A DNA stretch of 64,000 nucleotides from Wolfiporia cocos (GCA_029448655.1 JACCLO010000010.1:1674001-1738000), one strand, 5' to 3'. Numbered from the stretch's first letter, positions 1 to 11,674 are shown. Notes: generated by a model from the sequence alone, not told the origin. Translations and numbers: made by a program.

Positions 1-1136
1 AGCTGATCGCAGAGAAGCGCGCGGCGGTGATTGAGGCCGCTCAGATGGGCGAAAAGAAGAGCGGCAAGCTACACGGGCGTGATCTGCTTACACTGCTGAT
101 CAAGGCAAACATGAGCGTTGACATTCCGGAGAGCCACAGGCTGTCTGACGAGGAAGTCTTGGCGCGTGCGTCTCTCCACATGTCCGATGTGCGCGGGGCA
201 CTGATATAGATGGTATAGAGGTTCCAACGTATGCAGCGCAGTGCTGTACTGTGATGATAGCTGAGCAGTCGATGCAGGTTCTTAGTCGCTGGCCACGAAA
301 CAACAAGCAACGCCACAGCTTGGTGCCTCTATTCTCTTGCTGTGTATCCATCAGTCCAGCACAAGCTGCGCGAGGAGCTCCTCAGTGTGGCCACGGACGA
401 CCCGAGCATGGACGAGCTCAACGCTCTCCCCTACCTCGATGCAGTGATCCGCGAGACAATGCGCGTGCACTCGCCCGTCGTCGTGGCGGTGCGCATCGCG
501 AGCAAGGACGACGTCATACCGCTGAACACGCCATACACGGATGTCCGTGGAGCAGTGCACGACTCTGTCAGGTGTGTGTTCCGGCGGTATCGCAGGATCA
601 TAAGCCGGTATGAACTGTGATTGTCGTCACAGGGTGAAGAAGGGGACGGTCATTGTAATGCCGATACTGGCCATTAACGGATCAAAGGCGATGTGGGGCG
701 AGGATGCAGCTGCCTTCAGGTATCTAGTTTCACGATCATGCGACTGTACGCGGTCTTGTTTTGAGTGCTGATTGATTTGTATGTACAGACCGGAGCGATG
801 GGAGACGCTGCCGGAGACCGTGCACAGCATTCCCGGCGTCTGGGGCAACATGCTCAGCTTCCTCGGGGGACCGCGCGCGTGCATAGGCTACCGGTTTTCT
901 CTTGTTGAGTGAGTATTGATTCTTCCGGAGATACTTTCCCCGAAGAAGCTGATCCGCGCTGTTGTAGAATGAAAGCACTGATCTTCACGCTTCTGCGCGC
1001 GTTCGAGTTTGAGCTGGCCGTTCCGACGAGCGAGGTTACAAAGAAGACCGGGATCGTGCAGCGCCCATACATACGCTGCGAGATGGAGAAGGGTAGTCAG
1101 CTGCCTATGTTGATCAAGCCCTACCAACAGGAGTGA
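1..1136 (+). CDS. Cytochrome P450, 3' part only (cut by window edge)
   Basis: This is the C-terminal half of a haem monooxygenase; the gene begins left of the window. Exons read 1-165, 219-228, 278-571, 633-719, 789-908 and 968-1136, all in frame. Visible landmarks in order: the [14 protein letters not shown] segment, the I-helix motif AGHETTS, the K-helix ETMR, and the haem-binding [10 protein letters not shown] with its cysteine ligand. The last five exons have exactly the same lengths (10, 294, 87, 120, 169 bases) as those of the two complete P450s at 55.9 and 58.8 kb, so the three are paralogues. The P450 fold and haem site are certain; substrate and CYP family number cannot be told from sequence alone. 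Such genes in wood-decay and litter fungi commonly oxidise xenobiotics or secondary metabolites (family knowledge). No frame damage is seen. Confidence 0.93.
219..228 (+). other. 10-base microexon of the partial P450
   Basis: The acceptor at 217-218 and the GT donor at 229-230 isolate AGGTTCCAAC. With one base from the exon before and one from the exon after, it encodes the Q-V-P-T that precedes [10 protein letters not shown]. The same exon occurs in both other P450s of the window. Confidence 0.85.
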
Positions 1137-2004
1137 GTCAAATCGGGGCATGTACGGATAATGCGGACGACATACAATGGCAATCGGTAGCTAGGAATAT
1201 TCATCGTGCCTGACATTCCTTTAGCATACGAAGCTGATGTGTGGATCATTGTATCGCGTTATTGTAGCGCCCTCGTATAGCCGTCTGGTTCGCGAGATGT
1301 TGGGCTTGTTTGAGGAGCCAAAACGAATGATGCGATAATTTCGCGAAAAGTGAAGAGCATGTGAAGGGGCCAAGTCAATCAAAAGCCAAAAGGTTAAACC
1401 CGGTGAAGGTGTTTTCTCTCTGCGCAGAACGCGCCTCCTCGTTCACAATAAGTGGAAGGCTTTCCGTGAGACAATGGCGCGTAAGGTGCAGTCGAATGAT
1501 GGAAGCTCACAACTGCGATCGCTTGGAAATATAGTCGCGCCATAGACCTGCGGTCGTCTGTTCTGCGCACCATTCAGTTTGGCGGCTCACGGAAGGCTAT
1601 GATCGTCCATTACGTGAAATGACCAGACAGGGTCCATGCCCATTACACAATGTCCGAGCGGAATGACTTGAGCCACAGCCAGTAATGAATGATTTACACA
1701 CCTTCCCTTCGGTCCAACAGAGTATGGTTTGGGCATAAATAGGTTGAATGTCGTTTCATTGCGTCATGTTCGTTTGCGTCTTTCACAGCTGCACATAAAG
1801 TCAAGGTCCTCGACTCCGTTAGTGACAATCGCGTCTCGTCACGCGGCTGTGACAACGCGTCGACCATCAAGGGGATTGATCCGCTGACCAATCGGGATCA
1901 ATGCATCAATGCAGCGACCCAGACAATTCGCGGCCGGAAACAGGCTCTCTTAACGAACCTCCTCTTTCTGCCAGCACACCTGCCTGCCTCCTTCCCTCGC
2001 CAAT
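1137..2004. other. Intergenic, no gene seen
   Basis: This is the 3' flank of the P450 and the upstream region of the next plus-strand gene. Only short random frames occur. A CT-rich stretch lies just before the ATG at 2005. I see no repeat or RNA gene. Confidence 0.6.
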
Positions 2005-3344
2005 ATGCCTGGCCCGCGTAACGTGAAGAAAAAGAAACAAGCAAAGCTCAAAAGGATCCAGCCACCCGCCGTCAAGCCCTTGCCTGCCCTCCCAGAGCGC
2101 TCTGACTCTCTCACCACCTCCGGGCCACCGTCCACGCCGCGCTCGCTCGCACATTCACGTGCAGTCTATGTGCACGACTCAGCCTCGAGCTATGACGTCC
2201 CCCCACTCCACGCAGCTGCCTACAAGTCCCCCTCACCACCGGCGAAAGATCATCGTTATGCGCCTACACAGCGATCGACACCACCACTTCCGAGACTCCC
2301 TGATCCATTCATCTACGACTCGGGAACGGGCCCCCGGGTAGTTGATATCACCGCCTTCCTTGCGTCGTCATTCGCTGCACCGCCTTCGCTCGCACAGCCG
2401 CTCTGCGCTGCGTTCGCGCAGCAGGAGATGCGCGAAATCCTCTCCACCGTTCTTCCGGAGGAAACCGCGCTTGTATGTCCATTGCAGCTTTTTCTCAGCA
2501 TTGTGGTTGCTCTAGAAACACTGACTTGGTGCATGGGATCGATTGCAGATCCTGTGGTACAACAAAAGTCGCGAGTACGCGCGCGTATGCCCGGCATGCA
2601 GGCGGATATACAGGCTTGGGGACGTGCTGCCCGAACACCGCTTCGGGCGGGACATGCAGGACGAGCGATTGCAACCGACGGCGGATATGCGCAAGTCGCC
2701 GCTACTGCGACGCGAGCAGGAGCTAAGCGGACTCTGTGCGTGCCGTCCCTCCTTCCGCCGCTTAGTTCGCATACTGTCCCTTACTTTCTGATCCGACCCA
2801 TCCACTGACCTAAATCCTCCCAGGCTCACCTCTCTGCTTCATTGTCGCCGCATACGCCTACCCGGGCGCGGCCGGCATCATACGTGCCGCGTGGGGCCAC
2901 ATCGCAGAGGAGATGGACACCGCGGCCTGGGATGCGCTCGATACCGAGCCCACAAGGCCCGACAGCGCAGGTCTATGCTCACTGCTCAAGATGACGCGCT
3001 GTTCGGATCTCGGATTGAGCGAGATATTCCCCGAAGACGATGACGACGACGATGTTGGGGATGACTACGATGGCAATGACTATGATGGCGAGTACGAATA
3101 CGGGAGAGGTCGCAGGAGCGGTTTTGGGGGACGCCGTACCAAAGGTGAGACGGACGACGAGGAAGAGGATTATGGGGATGTGGTTGTGAGGCGATATACC
3201 ATCCAGCAATTCACCATCCAAGAAAGAGATAGGGGACAGGAAGACGAATACAGAGGCCGAATACAACGGGAGCAAGGTGTAGAGGATCTGCGGAAGGGGT
3301 TGGCCGCGATAGACGTGCGGAGCCGCGGGCGCGCCCGTCCTTAA
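2005..3344 (+). CDS. Unknown protein, 391 residues, Cys pair and acidic C-terminal part
   Basis: Three exons (2005-2472, 2549-2735, 2824-3344) join in frame to 391 codons plus stop. I do not recognise the family. The N-terminus is strongly basic (a VKKKKQAKLKR run), followed by a proline- and serine-rich, probably disordered stretch to about residue 95. The middle holds a conserved-looking block with tryptophan and a C-P-A-C pair followed by RRIYRLGD, which could bind metal or make a turn. The last third is very acidic, with Asp/Tyr/Gly-rich repeats around residues 240-285, and ends in Arg-rich sequence. There is no signal peptide or membrane segment. The layout suggests a nuclear protein (inference). 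The ATG at 2005 is the first in frame and follows a CT-rich leader. Confidence 0.72.
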
Positions 3345-4104
3345 TTCGCGCCCGTTCCTCCCCGGTCTGCGCCTATTGACCGTACATCAAGCAGATCTCT
3401 GCCCCGTAGAGGTGATTATCTTATTGCACTATTCTGACGTATACCTAGCGTACTGCTGCACTTGCATATCCCACAGTGCTATTCCCTCACTCGTCGACAC
3501 ATTGTACATTGGACGTGAAGCTGTACCACACATCATACCATATTCGCGCAAGACAATGCATACTCAGGCTCTTGATGGTGCACATGATTGCGGGTGCCGT
3601 TTCCCTTCCGGAGCAGAACACGGTATGAAAGGCCATTTTGCGACTGACGCCGGTGCACCGTTACAGAGCGATCATTACGACGAACTTCGATCACATACCA
3701 TTGCTCTAAGTAGGGTCTGGCTTATACGTCAGAATCATCAGTGTCCATTGTGCACGTGGTACGTATAGCCCTGACGGAGAACTCGAGCCAATTTCTTGTC
3801 TGGCATGTCTATGAGTGACAACTATGTCTCAACTATTACAGCAAAGTATGCAACCACTGTATACCACGTACGTTGACCAATTGTACTAAGCTTCCTCCCG
3901 CTACTGACTGCCACATATCCTCCTCGGTCTGCTATAGTCAACTGTGCATGACCAGGGGCCTGTTCCTATGTCGTCTCGATTTCTTTCATTGGCTGTCTCG
4001 ATCCACTATCCCCTCCTCTTCCTCCTCCTCTTCCTCCTCCTCCTCCCCCTCCTCCTTTGTATCACGCGAATCTGTGAAGCACCCCGCGCCAGGAGTCGTC
4101 TCAT
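3345..4104. other. Intergenic between convergent genes
   Basis: This lies between the 3' ends of the unknown acidic protein (+) and the first DUF6535 gene (-). It holds only short frames and the pyrimidine tract at 4010-4057. No gene is supported. Confidence 0.6.
4010..4057 (+). repeat. CTC/CTT-rich simple repeat
   Basis: An almost pure pyrimidine tract of CCT/CTT triplets lies just downstream of the DUF6535 stop at 4105. Frames through it give poly-Ser or poly-Glu, which I regard as artefact. Confidence 0.8.
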
Positions 4105-6360
4105 TTATAGGGCAACCGGGAGCGGACTGTCTGTGGTGATCCCTGCGGTAACCCCTGTGGCACGGACGAGGAGCCGGAGATCCGCTTGGACGTCGAGTCG
4201 CCACGGCTGGTCATCACATCCCGCCGCAAATTGCGTCAGCAGCGCAAGCACGCCTTCCGTAAATAGACAGGACGTGTTGCGCTTCCTGGCCAAGCGTGCA
4301 CATGCCTCCAAGAGCCACGAGAAGTTGGACCAATCCTGCTCCTGTGCCATCCGTTCCGTGGCTCGTAGTATCGCTGTGCCCAGATCGCCGCACACAGACT
4401 CGAAATTGGTATCCGAGAGGTGAGATGAGAGGTTTATGGTGATCTCGCATACCCGCCTGGCATGATCGAGAGTGTTTGGGTGAAGATAGAGGATGTATTG
4501 TATCAGCCGACGAACATCTGCATAGCAAATGAGCGATTGTGTCTACTCTGCCTCGAACACGGCATACCTGATACGTCTACGGTGAATTTTTGACTGTGTT
4601 GCCTGATCAGGTTCGTCAACTGATTTTGGAAGAATGAATGTCCTTCGCTCCGTAGAAGCCTCAATAAATCCAGGTAGACGTCTGTGTATGTGCGTGGCAT
4701 GGCACTCAGAAGTGAGTTCAGATATTGGCAGACGCGTAGAATGTCCTCAACGTGGTCGGGACTTGGCACACGGATATTGCACAACCTGTCCAACATGTCC
4801 AATGACATGCGAGCCATCGTCACGACAGATAGCGTGTCGTGGTCATTATTGTTCCAGAGCAATATCCTGCTGGCAACGTCTCCGTGGTGAATATAGCCAT
4901 GAGCTCTTTGGTGCAGTATTCTCGTGAATGCAGGCAACGCAGCTGTCAGCGCACTGCGATGGAGTGACGGCCGGATAATCCTCTCCAGAAAGCTTCCATC
5001 CTGGAAGATGGCGTCTGCTGCCACCAAGGCTGATATATCGTCATCGTCGCTGCAGTCGCCACGAAGAATGCCTATTTCATGCTCTTTCCAGTTCTGCGGC
5101 TAGCGATGAGAATAACGAACTCGTGCTATCCAAAACATCCGTGGACCGATCCCTGTACTCGGGAAGCATTGAGTCGCACGACAGAGAGGAAGCATGTCGT
5201 AAACGGCTGAGTAGATTGATAGCAATCTGTTGATGGTTTCCAGGAAGAGCGACTTGAGAGATGAGAATGCCACCTGCACACACCATGCCTGAGGGGATTT
5301 ATATGCACATCGGGGATTTAATGCTGGGATGATCGTGGTGGCTGCCATGAACAGGATAAGGATTGTGACTTGCACCAGGACAATACATGCTGTGGCTGTA
5401 TTCAAGGACCATAGGAAGATCACAAGGCCGACCAAGAATAACACTAGAGCGATCTGCAGGAGCACAGGCAGCAGACTCAGGATAAAGTCAACCCTCCAAC
5501 GGATATACTCTTGACGCCGAAGGTTCCATATGCGAACGCTCTGACGAGGAATACTGACGCCGGGACTGATGTGATGATTGAGCCATTGTCGAGAAGAGAT
5601 GCCGATCACTGCCGCTCCAAGGCTTGCCACTAGAGCAGAGAACCAGAGTATATTTACTAGAATCGTAGAGATAGATGGTTGAGACTGTGAAGCCTGGCTT
5701 TGGCTGGAAGATGGGAAAGGGGGTATATTCGCTGTGCCATTGGAAAGTGCCATGACACTTAGCTGCGCAGTGATGTACTGCAAGATCTCGGTGGTTTGGT
5801 CTGGCGGGCCCTGAGGCTGGAGTTGTGCATAAAACTGAGAGCTGTATGTAGCAACCACAGCAGAAAATAGACCAGCCTGTGTGGACATCCAGAATGGGAT
5901 GCATTGTCATGCTCGAACAGCCACCATCGTCCGATTGTGGTTCCACTCACAAATACAAGCATGGTGTCCCCTTCATCCTTGCGTCTACTCACCAGGTTTG
6001 CTTCGTGCTTCCATGCCATATCAGCGCAGGTCTTCCATTCCTCGGATGCATCCTCGACCTCGTGAATCGAACCGTTGGGGGACTCGACCTCAAAGATGAA
6101 CATCAACATACGTTCTTGCTGGCTATACACGATAGTATACTCACGTTACTATCGCTAACATTAGCGGAGTATGTCCATATTCCGTTAGCGCACTGAGCTT
6201 CTCCTGACACTGTGCTGTGGGTGCTGAGAGTGACTTTGACTTCACTTGGACTCGAGAGCTTGGTTTGAGAGCTGGTATCCATCGCTCGGAATGGCTTCGG
6301 GTCTGCTGCAGTAGCACGAGTGAGTACAGGCAGGTCTTTACGGCCATCACTCAAGGCCAT
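4105..6360 (-). CDS. DUF6535 membrane protein, copy A; one in-frame TAG, possible pseudogene
   Basis: This matches the Agaricomycete DUF6535 family, whose function is unknown. Exons on the minus strand: 6360-6145, 6088-5951, 5876-4568 and 4517-4105 (2076 bases, a multiple of three). The domain starts with KDEGDTMLVF-AGLFSAVVATY, followed by hydrophobic helices NILWFSALVASLGAAVI, LLPVLLQIALVLFLVGLVIF and VLVQVTILILFMAATTI. The long C-terminal part is helical, without membrane segments, and has an ILRVCQYLNSLL segment like the other copies. In exon 3 the codon at 5102-5100 is TAG, and the frame continues uninterrupted on both sides (RVRYSHR-stop-PQNWKEHE). Either the gene is broken by one nonsense change or an intron I could not place removes the stop; a weak phase-0 donor GTTTAC near 5198 is the only candidate. 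The final exon starts at the same splice phase as in copies B and C. Confidence 0.75.
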
Positions 6361-7963
6361 GGTATTAAGCTATTCAATTAACCATTAGCGCTTCCAGCAT
6401 GAGACTTCGCAGGCGATGATTGAGTTTATCTCACCTCGACTAAGCTGCACACCCTCCGACTTATGCGCTCTTGGTGCAGCGACACTGATGTCGTTGAACT
6501 CGCAATATGAGAGGCGTAGGATGAAACTCAATTGAGCCAAAAAGCCTATCACCATCCACCTGGGTATGGTATCTCTGAATGATTCTCGTATCACTCCGCT
6601 CGGAAGTCGGATCAGTGCATTTCTGAGCTGTCAATGATGGTATCCGAATGTTACAAAAGAAGTGATCAAGAGCCTGCTTGTCCGCGCACCTGTCAGAGTC
6701 CGGTTGTTGTCATAGGCCGGATCCCTAGCACCAAGGTGATTTTTTCGCTTACATGAACAAATTGAAACCCACGTGTCGACCTTGAAACGAAATGATCAGC
6801 GTCACGGTATTCTCTCGCCAAAATGCTAGCGCGTTCAATTCATATCCAGCAGGAGCTCGACTAACTCTGGATGTACAGTACAGCACCTTGTGAAAAGACC
6901 ACGCTATCGGCACGATCATGATTATACAGCTGCCAACGCCAGAACATCTGTTGCTGAGCCCACAGCATTTAAACAGCCATAGCTATCATGTCGAGCTTAT
7001 AGCAGAGAGATGCAGACATCTTGTCGAGCCAAACAAATGCATCCAGTCCGCCCGAGCGCTAACAGTCAATTATCCGCTTCGAGCGCCAAAGCGTGTTATA
7101 GCCTTGAAGCTCACAGGAGATTGTATTATACAACCGAATTGCTGATCGAGGTAAGACTGTAGATCGTTGCCGTACGGATATCTTTAGGTATGATTATTCG
7201 ACGAATATTACGAAGTTTGAAGGCGTCCGACTCGGAATACTGTATAGGGTCGCACTGGCACATGCATACATCAACCGATGAGCTCGAAGGTTCTATAGCA
7301 TCTTACTGGTGTAGGTCTTAACAAGCAACGGTAATAGTCACAATCTAAGTATGACTACTGCTAGCGACAATAGTCCAGAAAGCTGTGATTGGCTGTTATC
7401 AACGGACAACTCTCGTGATAGCACAAGAGATTTGACCAACTGCCAGCAGTAGGTTAAGCTCTTTCTTGCATCGCTGAACGGCAGGCTTTTCGTCCAACCT
7501 AAGCGTAGAATACCCCTTTTGTTGGGATTGGCTATTCCCACGGTATACAAACACTTTGAGGCATTGGATTTTCCACGGGAAGCACGATCGCAAACAGGTC
7601 GACCAAGGGAGATGTCAGAATGAAACGAGTGAAACAGAAAGGGGTTCTCCTTATATCTTTGGACACGGTGTGCCTGTCAATGTATCGCCCTCAACACCGT
7701 ATCCATGCGGACTGGTCCACATATTGATGTCGACCACACAGGAAGCGATATTATTCCTCACACGTCACGGTCTTCGGCTGTGCTTGTCACCGTTTAATAA
7801 TCTGCTGGCCCGGAACATGCACATGCGGCTGCTATGTTAGGCTCTGATCGTGGTCCTGATGTCCATGATATGGATTAGATCGCACGCGTCCACGCATTCC
7901 ATGCCACAACGGCCTTCTAGCACGTGGCATGGTGCAGTCTTTGACCACCAATACAGTACTAGC

Positions 7964-7986
7964 TTAATTACCTGTGGCTTCGCCAC
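7964..7986 (+). repeat. 23-bp flanking direct repeat, left copy
   Basis: TTAATTACCTGTGGCTTCGCCAC. It matches 8248-8270 with two mismatches, and the half GTGGC-TTC-GCCAC is a perfect hairpin. The pair encloses repeat copy 1. Confidence 0.8.
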
Positions 7987-8011
7987 AATTTTGTACTTTA
8001 GGAGTTGTTTA

Positions 8012-8220
8012 TCTCTGCCCGCTCAGCCACTCCTCCACCTCGCTGACGCTCGGCCTCGTCGTCGCTTCGCTTGTAACACCTTTGCAACCGGCATGCGCGC
8101 CTTGCAGGCGCTGGGCGTGGGAATCCACTGGCCAACTTCCCGGGTCGGTGGCGCGAGCCCTATGGGACGACGGACAGCACGTGGCACACGTGGAAAAGCA
8201 CATGGCAGTTCCCACGCAAT
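8012..8220 (+). repeat. Dispersed repeat, short copy 1
   Basis: Positions 8012-8079 match 8395-8462, and 8095-8220 match 8629-8755, each at more than about 90 percent by eye. Copy 1 joins the two blocks almost directly; copy 2 carries about 165 extra bases between them. It is bounded by the 23-bp repeats at 7964-7986 and 8248-8270. Confidence 0.82.
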
Positions 8221-8247
8221 CCACGGCCCTTTAGTACTTAGACGAGT

Positions 8248-8270
8248 TTAATTACCCATGGCTTCGCCAC
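8248..8270 (+). repeat. 23-bp flanking direct repeat, right copy
   Basis: Second copy of the repeat at 7964-7986, with two substitutions in the middle; the GGCTTCGCC core is kept. AGTACT lies just before both copies. Confidence 0.8.
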
Positions 8271-8394
8271 GAATATCAATTGTTATTTAAGTGAGATAAC
8301 TAATAGAATAAGGGAAAAACACATTGGATGGAGACATTATGAGTCCACCCAACCTCCAGGGTGTATGATCACCCTGCTGCACCTGTCCTTTGTT

Positions 8395-8755
8395 CTCTGC
8401 CCGCTCAGCCACTTCCTCCACCTCGCTGATGCTCGGTGTCGTCGTCGCTTCGCTTGTAACATTGTGTCCACAAATGTAGTGCCTCAGAAAACTCCCTGAA
8501 TTCTCTTAATTTGATTTTCTGGCGGGTATATACAGTACAGGCCATCTAAGTTACAACAGCTACAAAATCCCCGTGGCACAGCGCAGGGAGGACGCGCGAA
8601 ACGCGAGTTTTCGTCGAAGGGATTTGAACGCGCGCCTTACAGGCGCCGGGCGTGGGAATACACTGGCCAACTCCCCGGGTCGGTGGCGCGAGCCCTATGG
8701 GACGACGGACAGCACGTGGCACACGTGGAAAAGCACATGGCAGTTCCCACGCAAC
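8395..8755 (+). repeat. Dispersed repeat, long copy 2
   Basis: It contains both blocks of copy 1 separated by about 165 bases (8463-8628). On the minus strand the junction near 8630 reads GTTCAAATCCC, close to a Pol III B box. A tRNA-derived short element is therefore possible, but no full tRNA fold can be made. Confidence 0.75.
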
Positions 8756-9622
8756 GGTCGTCCCTTTATTATATGACTAGTGTTGGCGCGCGCTCAAAGC
8801 CTTGAGACTTTGGTGTAAACGTTTTTGAGTTTGAGGCCCCCGGACCTGTATGAACTCTAACACATATGGGCGATGGTGAAGTAAGCTTGCAACACCGATT
8901 CAGGAGTTTTGCTACTTCAGCTTTAGTAGTGGCGCGTAGCCTGAGTTGCACGGCTTGTCATGTCGCGATCTTATTCGAGCTAACAAGAATAGCTTCAGCA
9001 AAACGAGGGTAGCAATGCTCTCCTACCACGAGATTGACTAGCCGAAAGCGTCCTCGACGATCGCTTGCGCTATTAAGGAGTGCCTGCTGTTTTCGCCGAC
9101 CTATTCCAGTCAATAGTCACGCTTAGCTTCTTCGCATGTTCAGCCTTCCATGCATGCAACATGCGGCATGTCAGTGTCTGTGAGACTGCGGAAAAGCATT
9201 AATGGCGGCGCACCTGAACATCTTAGCAAGTGGGAAAACTGCTGTACACACAGGACATTAACAGAATTTTTTTCAAGTAATTCGAAATAGGAGGGATGGT
9301 ATTGATAGAACAGCTTAATAGTTGTAAAAGCATCGCATGACGTGCGCGTCGGACCTTCGCGGTATATCTTGTAACAGAGTGCAAGTGTTGTTTCCGAATG
9401 TTTTGGAGAACCGTTTCAACTATTCTGGCTGCTTCGTCCGGTATCGCCAGTTAGATTCTCGTACAGCTTGCAATTCTACAACACTCACAGAGACTGAGCT
9501 ATCTTCTGATTTGCTGCAAGTGGCGATGTCAGAACATTATCGCTCCTCTATTCCCAGAACCGAAGCGCGAAGATGTCAGGTCTAGTTGAAGCCGCAATGC
9601 GAGCAGACTCACGCCAAGAACG

Positions 9623-11674
9623 CTAAGCCTTGATCGAAGCGTACAATCTGGCGAAGCATAGGTGTATCTTGCTTTTCAATGACTCTGGCTCATCCGTCAT
9701 GTAGCATTCTGAAACCAGTCGCTCCATATATGCAGTCATTTCGGCTGTGAACAATTCTGGTGCGTTCTTCTTTTCCGCTAGATCCGCGAGGGAGTGTATA
9801 GTCAGCAGAACTTGATACCAACAGCCCTTTTGTTTGAACACTTGGAATGCCAGGCACAAGGCTGGCTGCAATTCTTCACAAATGTACTTGAACCCATCTC
9901 CTTCGACTTGTGAGGTAAGCCTCACTGCCGACACGCATACACGATGAAGAGCCATCTGATCATTCTGTATGACTGGGATGCATGAAATCAAATTTCGAAC
10001 ATCTACCAAGATGATTAGTAGAGCCTATGTAATATTGCAACAGGACATCCAACGTACGATCAATACTGCCGGAGAATCGGTAGCAGTTTGCGAGGATAAT
10101 GTCGACCAGCTCTTGTTGTATGACACCCGAGACGCCTTGGTCCAGTAGTAATCCAAACAAGCGGCGATACACCTCGGGTCGATTGCGAGGGATTGCCTGG
10201 AGCAGCGAGCGCAAATGTTGACAAATGTCAATTAGTACTTCATTTTGGTCGAGCTTGGGATGAGGGCTAGAATGGACCCTGATAAACATGTCTACCGACA
10301 TGTGCCCCAGTGAGACCATGGATTCGCATTCGTGCTCGATACTGTCCCAAAGCAAAATCTCGAGGTTCCCATCGTTATACGATCGGTGCGCTCGCTGACG
10401 GAGAAGATCGGAAAATGCGGAAAACGCGGTCTGTATGGGGACTTGGTCATCTCTGAGCGTTGGCTGCAGTACGTTGGCTAGAAACGAGTCGTCCATGATC
10501 GTCGCGTCTACGCTCACCCAGGTGAGAAGGTCGGCATCAGCAGTTGTCACCTGACGGAGGATGCTGTTTTCATGGCCCTGCCAAGAGAGAGCATGCCAAT
10601 CGCGAAGACGTAGATGCGGCCTGAGAGTGTACCAGCTTGTGAACCATCTCCTGAATGAGGGTAAGTGCGACAAGTGTTGCCAGTAGCGGATGGCCTTGCC
10701 GGTCCAAGTTCGAAGTGGCTGTGTCAGCCAAAGTAGCCAAAGTGCCTGTGGGGATCTGTACGGGCAATTATTGACAAACGCAGGTGCGACGCTAGTAAAG
10801 GCGAGGAACACCAGTAGCAATGCTATCTGCGCTATTACGATGCACGCGACTATAATGTTCAGGTACCAGAGTAGCGCTGCAAATCCGAGGAGGAACAATA
10901 CTAGGGCAAGTTGAAGTAGAACAGGTAAGAGGCTGATTATCGCGGGGATATACCAAGTTCTGAGGGCGCTGCGTCGTGAATCCCATATCCGGACGCGTTG
11001 GCGGGGTGTAGTGACTCCGGGGGCAATGTGATAGCTCAGCCATTGCGTCACGGAGATATCGACAGTAGCTGCGATGAGGCTCAAAACCAGTGCTGAGGAC
11101 CATAAAATATTGACAACCACCACCACACCCGGAGGGTTTGATGGACGAGTGGCAGGCAAGTCGCCAGAAGAGAGTGGGGGCACTGTCGAGTTCAGACCTC
11201 CAGCGTGCAATATGAAGCTGCCTAATTGCGCAGATATATGAGCAAGGTACACCGGGGTCGGGTCAGGGGAGGATGGCTGGAGCTGAGTAATGTAGACAGA
11301 GCCAAATGCAGTGACTACTGCAGAAAAAAGTCCTGACTAAGCCTCGATCTCAGTGAGACTGAGACACCGTGAAGTGAGGAACATACGAAGGTGAGAAGTG
11401 CATCAAGTTCGTCCTTCCACCTTCTGACGATATCTTGTTCGTGGCTCCATACAAGGTCGGAGCAGGACTGCCATGCCTTGTATAGGTTAGTACTTGTGGC
11501 GTCTGTTATGCGGCCGGTTGTCTAGAGACAGTATGAGCCTGACAGTAATACAATACATCAAGTTGTTTGATGTTCTAGTAGCAAACGCACCTCACTTGCA
11601 GCCTTCTCTTGCTCCATGGTCTGTGCACTCCCTGCTATGTCTACACCAGTGTTACTGAGAATTGTTCTGAACAT
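9623..11674 (-). CDS. DUF6535 membrane protein, copy B (intact)
   Basis: Exons 11674-11591, 11521-11387, 11336-10067 and 10002-9623 give 622 residues without a stop. The family signature is clear: RRWKDELDALLTF then SGLFSAVVTAF, a short Ser/Pro linker, and membrane helices around NILWSSALVLSLIAATV, LLPVLLQLALVLFLLGFAAL and IAQIALLLVFLAFTSVA. The SPQALW motif follows, then a long helical cytoplasmic part with IDICQHLRSLLQAIP. The last intron has a textbook TACTAAT branch site and splits a codon in the same phase as copies A and C. The final exon is 380 bases, identical in length to that of copy C. The start is set at the first in-frame ATG; an internal ATG at 11617 is also possible. The family's biochemical role is not known; multiple hydrophobic helices point to a membrane location. 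Confidence 0.85.

Larger units (their letters stand above)
6361..9622. other. Gene-poor stretch between DUF6535 copies A and B
   Basis: About 3.3 kb between two minus-strand DUF6535 genes. No frame longer than about 130 codons occurs and none looks like a known protein. It holds the repeat family at 7955-8755 described separately. The rest is AT-balanced unique-looking sequence. Confidence 0.6.

Noticed and set aside
3986..4204. Frame with a poly-glutamate run on the minus strand
   Set aside because: It arises only from the CTC/CTT simple repeat; no other coding signal.
8620..8690. Possible tRNA gene on the minus strand (anticodon-like CTGTAAG loop and GTTCAAATCC box)
   Set aside because: The T-stem and acceptor stem cannot be paired, and the other repeat copy changes the loop. 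At most it is a decayed tRNA-derived repeat.
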